This document shows, piece after piece, positions 14,401 through 20,718 of a DNA stretch of 22,096 bases (its first letter is position 1; each line of letters opens with the position of its first letter). The notes beneath the pieces were generated by a model. That model saw only the letters and a program-made list of their open reading frames with translations, had not been told where the DNA came from and searched no databases. The translations under genes and the position numbers were made by a program. The stretch is from an uncultured Leuconostoc sp. (GTDB taxonomy: Bacteria; Bacillota; Bacilli; Lactobacillales; Lactobacillaceae), in NCBI RefSeq assembly GCF_946222815.1, contig NZ_CAMJRK010000018.1, positions 1 through 22,096 of the forward strand, written 5' to 3'.

Positions 14401-16628
14401 TTGGACTTTCACTTGTTGACTTAGGGTTCACTCTAGCAGCAGTTGCTAAGGGTTTGGGCGCTATTGCACTTTCTGGTCCCGGATTAACACTTGCTGGCGC
14501 TGGTATGACGCTATTTGGTACTGGCACAATGTTATTTGCAACAGCTGCAATGGTTGCCAATGCTTCGATGGCACCACTTACGGCAGCAATTCAGACATTA
14601 AGCACAACATTACCACTTATTGGTCCTGCTGCAGTAGTCGCTGGTGGCGCTATGGGCGTGTTTGCAGCAACGGTGTTGACGTCACTTGCTTCATTGATTG
14701 GCGCAACAGCAATGCTTACCGCCTTTATGGCAGTGATGACAATGACAGGCGCAACAATGGGAATTGTTTCAGCATTGGCTATGGTTGCCAGTGCTGGGTT
14801 CTTAATGTTCGGTGCCTCAGCAACAATGGCATCATTAATGGTTACGATGTTGAACGTTAGTTTGATGATGTTATCAACGGCAGCGTCGATGGCAAACATA
14901 AGCTTAATGGCCATGATTGCTAGTTTGACAATGGTTGGTATTGGGTTATTAACAATTACCAGTGCTTCACTAGCATTAATGGCCACATTGACAATGATTT
15001 CAGCTGTAACAATGATTGTCGATGCTGCTTTAATTGTCTTGTCAGCAAGTGCGATCATGGCAACTGCGGGCATGATGACATTAGGTTCAGCCGCAACAAT
15101 TGCCGGTGCAGGCATGGTTATTGCTGGAACTGGTGCAGTTGTAGCTGGCTCAGGGTTAGTCGTCTTGGCGTCAGGAATTGCAGCAGTTGGTGCAGCATTG
15201 GTTGTATTAGCGTCTGGTATTATGGCGCTTTATTCAACGATTTCATCTGTTTTCTCACAAATTGTCTCTGCGGTAAGTAGCGCAATGAGCAATGTTGTTT
15301 CAACAGTGAGCGGTGGCATTCAAGCAGCAATTAGTGCTGTAAGAAGCGCAAGTGGTTCATTAGTTAGTGCAGGACGTGACTTTGTTATGGGCTTTGTCAA
15401 CGGTATTAAAGGGGCTATTGGTGCAGCAGCAGATGCGGCAGCAAGTATGGCTAAATCTGCTGTGAATGCCGCTAAGAGCTTATTGAATATTCACTCACCG
15501 TCGCGAGTTATGCGTGATCAAGTTGGTAAATATGTGGCATTGGGTATGGCCGTTGGTATTATTGCTAATACTTCGGCAGTTGGTGATGCCAGCGCGGACA
15601 TGGCAACGAATGCCGTCAAGTCAGCACAAGGTTATACGATGCCAGACATTGCGGCTGGTCAAGCGCAAGGTTATACATTGCCAGAAGCACCAGTTCTTAA
15701 AGATGTTCAGCAAAGTTACACATTAAATAACACTGCTAATAATAAGGTGCAGCAAGCAAGTGATCAAAGTGCATTAATTGCTTACACAAACTCTGTGCCA
15801 ACTGCGCCACAAATTAGTGATCAAACATCATCAATTAACTATCAAAATGTTGAACCAATGACAGCACAAGTTGGTAATCAATCAGCAGATATTAATTATT
15901 CAAACGTTATGCCAAAGACACCAGATTTTGCTAATAAAATAGCGACCGTTGGTTATAATGCTATTGCACCGTCACAACCGGTCATCAACAATCAAAGTGC
16001 TGGTATTAATTATATAAATGCTCTACCTAACGCACCACAAGTTGACGACCAAAATGCAAATATTGTATACACAAACTCTGTACCAGCTATGCCAAAAATT
16101 AGTGATCAAACATCAAAAGTTAAGTATATTAACCAACTTCAACAATTGGGTAATGTGCAAGACCAAAATGCAACGATTAACTATATGTCATCGTTGCCAC
16201 AAACAAAAGACTTGTCACAAAATGCCGTATTGAATGACAAGACAAATTACACAGCAAGTTTTGACACAGGACTTATCAAATCAATTGCAACCGGTTTTGA
16301 CCTTGCAACACAAGCCGTTCTTAGTTTCATTTCAGCTATCGGCAACATCGGCGCAGCACCACAGCAGACAATAAGTCGTGATACAAGCACAGAAAACGTG
16401 CCGCAGTTAGCTGGTAAGTTTGACGAAAATACGGCTTCGGGTGCTATGCTTGGCAAGAATGGCGAGAATTCAGATACAACAACAAATAACAGTCATCAAA
16501 CTAATAACTTTAATTTCGGTAATGGTTCGATTGTTGTGCAATCAAGTGGAAACGAAAGTGGTGAAGAATTGTTGAATAAGATTTCAGCAGCTGCGCGTAA
16601 GTATTCAGATAAAGGACTAGCATTCTAA
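11433..16628 (+). CDS. Tape measure protein, 1731 residues, with three repeat families
   Basis: This protein sets tail length and leaves the tube at infection. The N-terminal part (about residues 1-170) is helical with coiled-coil character. A tape-measure N-terminal domain (about 175-330) follows, with VDAETWNSMINGGLGPSLNAI and KGTISVAQFQDSLI. The middle (about 470-1290) is very hydrophobic, rich in Ala, Met and Gly, with many potential membrane-spanning helices. It includes three 56-residue repeats (685-852) and three 11-residue repeats (918-950). The conserved SAGRDFVMGFVNGIKGAIG...HSPSRVMRDQVGKYVALGM block ends near residue 1370 (HSPSR 1354-1358). Then come eight 19-residue repeats (1444-1595) and a polar C-terminus. 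No peptidase or transglycosylase motif was recognised. AGGAGG precedes the ATG. At about 0.15 nm per residue the length would suit a tail of up to roughly 250 nm. Confidence 0.95.
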   Translation: MSTVSATLEIYDRFSAPLKAIASGMSGAVRATDSLTSSMNKSTNIDKSLERSQRMATLTSSAFTEAQRKVTALQVSGSASASEMLKAEKNVNLLSNEMKRASAEVTRLSGNMKNSGNGTNFSKPKQELAELGAQAEKTSGLFKSILGANLIGAGIGKAIGVVTGSIGDAVKRVDTLNNASRSFENMGFSANQTKSAMSGLDKATTGLPTTIDTAVKQTQLLAASTQDIGKSVDIFKAMNDGILGFGGTSEQVENSVVQLSQAFSNGKVDAETWNSMINGGLGPSLNAIAKTMGKTTGQLKDGLSKGTISVAQFQDSLIDLDRNGGGGMQSLSQIAQNSTAGIATSMSTMRTAVVRGIAGIINGFAKGGLVDVMNKITDGIKSSVPLFEAFGAKVGQIFQRVVKGAGDFWNAFKSAGAVSAIMGAFFSIKGAIDSVMSALKSTDGSSLFTIKNAAELLGTAVVWAANQIDNLATFIQRLDPNIIKAIATAAGIALTAFLGWKAINGVIGGISSSIKGLSSAFTGVGSAMGFVTKHPILSVIIGLAAAFVYAYATSEKFRSGVNTVAKAIGKAVSAIADFVVKNKELIGALSVPALAGFGFLIAGLSGKFGKLLGPLGKVGGLITGLGKTKSSGVGKVAEDITKVTDSGSSFKNIIGKGLSFTMKAIGVAAVIGSLALLAKSLEGIANAGAQAPANLATFGAVVAGLAGTFALLGSKLQTSMGGIIVFAAAMGIMALAMAPIANAGQNAAVNLAAFGLVVAGLAMVFSIFGSALTASMAGIIVFATAISMMALAMAPIANAGANAAANMATFGLVITGLVMVFALFGTALTAAIPAMLAFGATILMIGAGIGMAAPGLAMMPPIIMALGMAFSMAAMAVATAITMIIGAVAGLVTTIAGAIMGIVDTIGNTLVNVFQQAGDSISQVVTSIGDSISQVVTAISDGVSQIVTSVGGAVKGVLNALAKVFDSIGNAALNAGKGFQLLADGISQLVGLSLVDLGFTLAAVAKGLGAIALSGPGLTLAGAGMTLFGTGTMLFATAAMVANASMAPLTAAIQTLSTTLPLIGPAAVVAGGAMGVFAATVLTSLASLIGATAMLTAFMAVMTMTGATMGIVSALAMVASAGFLMFGASATMASLMVTMLNVSLMMLSTAASMANISLMAMIASLTMVGIGLLTITSASLALMATLTMISAVTMIVDAALIVLSASAIMATAGMMTLGSAATIAGAGMVIAGTGAVVAGSGLVVLASGIAAVGAALVVLASGIMALYSTISSVFSQIVSAVSSAMSNVVSTVSGGIQAAISAVRSASGSLVSAGRDFVMGFVNGIKGAIGAAADAAASMAKSAVNAAKSLLNIHSPSRVMRDQVGKYVALGMAVGIIANTSAVGDASADMATNAVKSAQGYTMPDIAAGQAQGYTLPEAPVLKDVQQSYTLNNTANNKVQQASDQSALIAYTNSVPTAPQISDQTSSINYQNVEPMTAQVGNQSADINYSNVMPKTPDFANKIATVGYNAIAPSQPVINNQSAGINYINALPNAPQVDDQNANIVYTNSVPAMPKISDQTSKVKYINQLQQLGNVQDQNATINYMSSLPQTKDLSQNAVLNDKTNYTASFDTGLIKSIATGFDLATQAVLSFISAIGNIGAAPQQTISRDTSTENVPQLAGKFDENTASGAMLGKNGENSDTTTNNSHQTNNFNFGNGSIVVQSSGNESGEELLNKISAAARKYSDKGLAF
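13485..13988 (+). repeat. Three tandem 168-base (56-residue) repeats in the tape measure gene
   Basis: Units start at 13485, 13653 and 13821. Each begins with ANAG, followed by a LATFG-type segment, VVAGLA, a LFG-S/T-alanine turn, and a hydrophobic stretch. The first two end with ALAMAPI; the third drifts after its middle. Each unit can form two hydrophobic helices. The repeats are diverged at the DNA level, so the duplication is old. Confidence 0.75.
14184..14282 (+). repeat. Three tandem 33-base (11-residue) repeats in the tape measure gene
   Basis: GDSISQVVTSI, GDSISQVVTAI and SDGVSQIVTSV lie in direct succession at 14184, 14217 and 14250. An 11-residue period is typical of hendecad helical tape-measure repeats. 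Confidence 0.75.
15762..16217 (+). repeat. Eight tandem 57-base (19-residue) repeats near the tape measure C-terminus
   Basis: Eight units of exactly 57 bases start at 15762, 15819, 15876, 15933, 15990, 16047, 16104 and 16161. The consensus is [DN]-Q-x3-[IV]-x-Y-x-N-x2-P-x2-P-x-[IV]-x, for example DQTSSINYQNVEPMTAQVG and NQSAGINYINALPNAPQVD. Units 1 and 6 are most alike. The phase never slips, so the spacing is under selection. A shorter related-looking set (QGYTMP, QGYTLP, QSYTLN) lies just upstream at about 15630-15725. Confidence 0.9.
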
Positions 16629-16639
16629 GGAGGGATAAT

Positions 16640-17338
16640 ATGGCAGAACATTACGGTATTTACTTAACCACACCAGATAATAAAACGTTTGAGTTACCAA
16701 TCATGCCTGCTGAAATAGTTGTCAATCGTGTCATGGACGTGACGCAAAATACAATTGTGGCACTAGGCGAGATTGACCAGATTGGCAGTAAAAAATTAAA
16801 CGAGAATACAATTGAAGGTATTATTCCTGTTGATGTAAAAACAAGCCACTTGATAACCGCAACAAAATTATTGTCAAGTGGTAGTGACTACATCGGTTTA
16901 ATTGAAAAATGGCAAGGCAGTAAAAAGCGCGGCCGTTATGTTGCCACAGGTGATCGCAAAATGAGCGGCTGGGTAACTGTTTCAAAATTCGAGTGGGGCA
17001 TGAAAGAAGGTAACGCTAATGAGTTTTATTATAACTTGACACTTCGTGAATGGCGTGATTATGCAGCAAAGAAAATAACTATCAAGAAAAATAACACGAC
17101 ACCAGCAAAACCAAAGCCACGACCAGCACCACCGGAAAAAATAGGCGTTGGTTCACGTGTAATTGTGAATGGCCAATTATTCCGTGATAGTTACGGTACT
17201 GGCGGTGGACTAACTGAGCGTAATGCAGATCGCGTGATAACATTAATTGCTAATGGCAGAACAAAACCATATCATGTGGCGCTTGTCGGAGGTGGTGCGC
17301 GTGGTTGGGTATCTGCATCGTCAGTGAGGTTGAAATAA
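16640..17338 (+). CDS. xkdP: Baseplate hub/tube-initiator protein (XkdP-like) with C-terminal SH3b-like domain
   Basis: This 232-residue protein follows the tape measure as XkdP does in PBSX. Residues 1-147 are the XkdP-like part (YGIYLTTPDNKTFELPIMP at the start; YYNLTLREWRDY near its end). A Pro/Lys linker (148-167) joins it to a C-terminal domain (169-232) with VGSRVIVNGQLFRDSYGTGGG, PYHVAL and GWVSASSV, which reads as an SH3b-like fold. Most XkdP relatives carry LysM at this end, so the wall-binding module seems to have been exchanged. The protein probably links the tape measure and tube to the baseplate centre, and the SH3b part may contact the cell wall. AAGGAGGG precedes the ATG. Confidence 0.85.
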   Translation: MAEHYGIYLTTPDNKTFELPIMPAEIVVNRVMDVTQNTIVALGEIDQIGSKKLNENTIEGIIPVDVKTSHLITATKLLSSGSDYIGLIEKWQGSKKRGRYVATGDRKMSGWVTVSKFEWGMKEGNANEFYYNLTLREWRDYAAKKITIKKNNTTPAKPKPRPAPPEKIGVGSRVIVNGQLFRDSYGTGGGLTERNADRVITLIANGRTKPYHVALVGGGARGWVSASSVRLK

Positions 17339-18339
17339 TGGCAGTAACTGAATTTAGACTAGGGAAAAGAGACTTATCGCAACCATGGGACGTATCACAA
17401 ATTGTGACAAATATTAAATGGACGACTGATATTGACTTTGCAGCCGGAGAATTAGTGTTCACGATATTAGAAGTCAATGAGGGTTTCTTCCCATCGAATG
17501 GTGATTCTGTATGCTTCAAGTGGGATAATAACCGCACATTCTTTGGTTATGTATTTTCAATTAATTATACGAGTGATGAAAAAATTGAGGTTGTCGCCTA
17601 TGATCGGCTGCGCTATTTTAAAAACCAAGATACAATTGTCTGGCCAGTTGGTAATGCGTTACAACGTTTCAATTCAATTATGGCGCGCACGTCTACACCA
17701 CACGATAATCTAGCAACGGCAACCGCCAATTTACCGGCAGAAGTGTCTGATGGTAAAACATATTTTGATATGTTGAAGTCGGCGTTTGACGCAACACACT
17801 CGCAATCTGGCAATCGTTATGCTATGCGTGATGTTTATGGTTTGGTTCAATTCATACGTGTTGCGACTAACAATGGCGCGTATATATCAGATCGAACAAC
17901 CACAATTATTGGTGATGGTTCATTGTTAATTGACTTTACATTTGGCTCCTCAATTGATGAACTTTATAACGTTGTGAAATTAATTCGTGAAACAGAAGAT
18001 GAACAAAAGCGCACGGTTTACACAACCAAAACGTCTAATTCAGACAGTAGCCAGAGACGTTATGGGACGTTGCAAACTGTTGAAAAGGCCGACGACAAAC
18101 TTAACGACTCACAGATTCAAGACAGGGCTAACCAGTTATTGCGTCAGTACAACAAAGAAAAAGTTACATTAACAATCAACGCGATCGGTCACGAAGCAAT
18201 TCGAGCCGGTACGCGTTTTTATATTTCAATTCAAGATTTGCGTGACATCGGCATTGGGACCCGTGAAGTGCTAGCGACCAAGGTAACACATAATTTCAAG
18301 CATGACTGGACAATGACAATTGATGCGGAGATAAACTAA
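17338..18339 (+). CDS. xkdQ: Baseplate hub protein (XkdQ/YqbQ-like, gpD-type)
   Basis: This 333-residue protein is the predicted central hub on which the tube and spike assemble. It belongs to the XkdQ/YqbQ group, related to the gpD/gp27 hub. Early beta strands carry KWTTDIDFAAGELVFTIL and GYVFSINYTSDEKIEVVAYDRLRYF (about residues 60-100), a central part holds YAMRDVYGLVQFI, and a C-terminal beta section carries RAGTRFYISIQDL. The chosen start is ATG 17338, which overlaps the previous stop (TAATG) and has GAGG 8 bases upstream. The in-frame ATG at 17305 lies inside the SH3b-coding part of the previous gene and has no good site. The end overlaps the next gene by one base. Confidence 0.9.
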   Translation: MAVTEFRLGKRDLSQPWDVSQIVTNIKWTTDIDFAAGELVFTILEVNEGFFPSNGDSVCFKWDNNRTFFGYVFSINYTSDEKIEVVAYDRLRYFKNQDTIVWPVGNALQRFNSIMARTSTPHDNLATATANLPAEVSDGKTYFDMLKSAFDATHSQSGNRYAMRDVYGLVQFIRVATNNGAYISDRTTTIIGDGSLLIDFTFGSSIDELYNVVKLIRETEDEQKRTVYTTKTSNSDSSQRRYGTLQTVEKADDKLNDSQIQDRANQLLRQYNKEKVTLTINAIGHEAIRAGTRFYISIQDLRDIGIGTREVLATKVTHNFKHDWTMTIDAEIN

Positions 18340-18623
18340 TGGCAAATAATATCGAGTGGTTTATTGATCGAATGAACTCACAGGGTGGCACTGATAGCGA
18401 TTATGCTGATGTATTGTTTGGCACAGTTGTATCTGGCAGTCCCTTAAAAGTAAAAATCAGTAATGAAATTGTGCTTGATCGCACGTTTTTAGCGGTTACT
18501 GAAACTGCAATAAAAGCGAAGCTTAAAAGTGGTGACGGGGTTGTTATTTTACGTGGACACGGTAACAAAAACAGTCATGTAGGTGCGCAACAATTTGTGG
18601 TACTAGATAAGATAGGAGGCTAA
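18339..18623 (+). CDS. xkdR: Baseplate protein, DUF2577 family (XkdR-like)
   Basis: This 94-residue protein matches the DUF2577 group found between XkdQ and XkdS in PBSX-type phages. It has a short helical N-terminus (IEWFIDRMNSQGGTDSDYADVLFG), then beta strands with a GTVVSGSPLKVKISNEIVLDR stretch and a final GDGVVILRGHGN...FVVLDKIGG. It is probably a small OB-type hub or spike protein at the tip of the tube. It starts in the TAATG overlap with xkdQ. The gap to the next gene is 4 bases. Confidence 0.85.
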   Translation: MANNIEWFIDRMNSQGGTDSDYADVLFGTVVSGSPLKVKISNEIVLDRTFLAVTETAIKAKLKSGDGVVILRGHGNKNSHVGAQQFVVLDKIGG

Positions 18624-18627
18624 CGAC

Positions 18628-19044
18628 ATGGTAGATTATGACACGCCAATTTTGGATGATACAACGCAATCAGTTAATGATTTGCAGGTTGTGACACTTC
18701 CGAGTTTGACTTATCAAGTTGTCAATGGCCGTATTTTGGGGAAGACTGATGGCATAGAATCTATGGTACAAGCTATTAATAAAATATTGCGTACAGATCG
18801 TTTTGTATTCACGATATATAGCGATCAATATGGCAATGATTTATCTGAACTAATTGGCAAAGAGTTGCCGTATGTTAAAGCGGAATTAGGTCGCGTTTTT
18901 GATGAAGCACTACAAGCAGATGATCGTGTGGACGGCGCAGAAATTAATTCAGTCACCCAAATAAACAAAAATACATTACTGGTTAATTTGACAGTAACAA
19001 CGATGTTCGGCGATGCAACAGTTGAAAGTGAGGTCAGTGTATGA
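18628..19044 (+). CDS. xkdS: Baseplate wedge protein, DUF2634 / gp25-like (XkdS-like)
   Basis: This 138-residue protein is the XkdS-type wedge component, related to the T4 gp25/gpW group that links sheath and baseplate. It has the conserved central part GRILGKTDGIESMVQAINKILRTDRFVFTIYSDQYGNDLSELIGK (about residues 31-75) and a beta-rich C-terminus ending in TVTTMFGDATVESEV. GGAGG lies just upstream of the ATG. It overlaps the next gene by 4 bases (ATGA). Confidence 0.92.
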   Translation: MVDYDTPILDDTTQSVNDLQVVTLPSLTYQVVNGRILGKTDGIESMVQAINKILRTDRFVFTIYSDQYGNDLSELIGKELPYVKAELGRVFDEALQADDRVDGAEINSVTQINKNTLLVNLTVTTMFGDATVESEVSV

Positions 19045-20186
19045 CACCTAAAGAATTAGCAAATAAATTTCAAGCAATGGACTTTGATTATTTTATTAAT
19101 GCAGCGCTTGATCGTGTGCCTAGCAACTTAGATACACGAGAAGGGTCAGTTATTTATGACGCCATTGCACCAGCTGCGTATGTCATGGCTGAAATGTCAC
19201 TAAACGTTGCCGACACTGTGCTAAATACATTTACGCAAACAGCCAGTGGAGAATATCTTGACTACCGAGCAGAAGAACGCGGGCTGACACGTGAGCAAGC
19301 AACATTGACACAATTAACGGCAACGTTGACTGATACAAACGGTCAGCCCTTGGTAGCCAACATCGGTGATCGATTCGCAAGTATTGGTGTTGAACCTAAT
19401 TACTATCAATTGACTAAGTTATCAAATATTAGCGGACAAGCGACGCTTACGGCTGAAACTGCTGGTGAAATTGGTAACTCATATATTGGCCAATTATTGC
19501 CTATTTCAGCAATCGCTGGCTTTGGCAATGCGATTGTTAATGAGGTAATTATTCCGGCTAGAAATGCTGAAACAGATGATGAGTTGCGTGAACGATTGTT
19601 AACTACAAACGAAGTGATTGCATTCGGTGGCAACGTCGCCGACTATATTAAGTTTATCGTTGACATGGGAGATGTAGCTGCGGTTCAGGTATATCCAACG
19701 TGGAATGGTGGTGGAACGGTCAAGGCAGTTATTTTAAACAACCAATACCTCACGCCGTCTCAAGCATTAATTGACCAAGTTAAGAATGCAATCGATCCAA
19801 ACAATTCATCGGGGAACGGTTATGGTATTGCACCAGTTGGACATACAGTCACCGTAGCCGCACCAACATTGCGAACGATTAACGTCGGTGTCATGATTAG
19901 CACATCTTCAACAGTCACGGTTGAAGATGTGCGCCAAAAAGTTGAACAAGCAATCGCTGAATATTTTAACAGTGTGCGTGAAAAGTGGGGCAATGTTAAT
20001 GCCAACGAACGCATATACACTGTGAATTTGTACAGGTCACAGATTATAATTGCACTGCTAAAAGTTGACGGTGTAACCAACGCAACCAACGTGAAATTTG
20101 ACGGTGCAGACAAAGATATAACATTGACAACTACTGCAACAATCGAAGAATTGCCAATGTTAGGCACGGTGACAATTGATGGCTGA
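19041..20186 (+). CDS. xkdT: Baseplate J protein (XkdT-like wedge)
   Basis: This 381-residue protein belongs to the baseplate J/gp47 family. It has the N-terminal YDAIAPAAYVMAEM and ASGEYLDYRAEERGLTRE segments (about residues 35-90), the central NAETDDELRERLL motif (about 175-187) and the VAAVQVYPTWNGGGTVKAVIL strand region. The C-terminal half has the VEQAIAEYFNSVRE helix. With XkdS and XkdU it forms the wedges that trigger sheath contraction. It overlaps xkdS by 4 bases and xkdU by 8. Length and motif content are normal. Confidence 0.95.
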   Translation: MTPKELANKFQAMDFDYFINAALDRVPSNLDTREGSVIYDAIAPAAYVMAEMSLNVADTVLNTFTQTASGEYLDYRAEERGLTREQATLTQLTATLTDTNGQPLVANIGDRFASIGVEPNYYQLTKLSNISGQATLTAETAGEIGNSYIGQLLPISAIAGFGNAIVNEVIIPARNAETDDELRERLLTTNEVIAFGGNVADYIKFIVDMGDVAAVQVYPTWNGGGTVKAVILNNQYLTPSQALIDQVKNAIDPNNSSGNGYGIAPVGHTVTVAAPTLRTINVGVMISTSSTVTVEDVRQKVEQAIAEYFNSVREKWGNVNANERIYTVNLYRSQIIIALLKVDGVTNATNVKFDGADKDITLTTTATIEELPMLGTVTIDG

Positions 20187-20718
20187 ATTAATGAAATTGA
20201 AGGCGTTACTACCAAATTATTATGACGGTGTTTATGACATGGACGTTATCGTGAACGTCGAGCAGCCGTTACTTGATAATTTTCAAACACTGATTGACCA
20301 GGCGCGCAACAATCACTATGCAGCTATTGCAAATGAAGATGGTATTTCAATGTTTGAAGCAATGCTAGGTATCACAAATGTTGTCGGCCAAGACATCGAA
20401 ACACGGCGTTACAACGTTATTATGCAATTATTGCCACCTAAGCCTGTCACAATGGCATATATGCGTGAATTAATGAGCGTATTAAATATTGGCGCAACAT
20501 TGACAGTTGATACCAGTAAATTACACGTCAATGTTGAGGCACGCACATCAGACAACGCAGTAATGCAGCGTTTATCAGTGTTGCTAAAAAGACTTTTACC
20601 GGCAAATATGACGTTTACAACGTTTAACTTGCTGATAATATCGACAACAGGCACAGTGTCAACTGGGACAGATGTACTTTATAACACAACAATCACAAAT
20701 AAAGGGGGTAGCATATAG
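20179..20718 (+). CDS. xkdU: Baseplate/tail protein, DUF2313 (YmfQ/XkdU-like)
   Basis: This 179-residue protein is of the DUF2313 (YmfQ/XkdU) family, whose members bridge the baseplate wedge and the tail fibre, much like P2 gpI. The N-terminus has the typical LPNYYDGVYDMDVIVNVEQPLLDNF (about residues 10-34). The middle has EAMLGI...ETRRYNVIMQLLPPKPVTMAYM, followed by strands. The chosen start is ATG 20179, inside the end of xkdT; TTG 20176 is in frame just before. The TAG stop overlaps the GTG start of the fibre gene. Confidence 0.9.
   Translation: MAELMKLKALLPNYYDGVYDMDVIVNVEQPLLDNFQTLIDQARNNHYAAIANEDGISMFEAMLGITNVVGQDIETRRYNVIMQLLPPKPVTMAYMRELMSVLNIGATLTVDTSKLHVNVEARTSDNAVMQRLSVLLKRLLPANMTFTTFNLLIISTTGTVSTGTDVLYNTTITNKGGSI

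Noticed and set aside
14591..15115. A 174-codon open frame on the - strand inside the tape measure gene
   Set aside because: Same low-complexity Ala/Ile/Val/Asn content caused by the repeat-like + strand coding sequence.
15762..16217. CRISPR-like array from the regular 57-base spacing
   Set aside because: The period is in-frame protein repetition with diverged DNA; there are no identical repeats separated by unique spacers.
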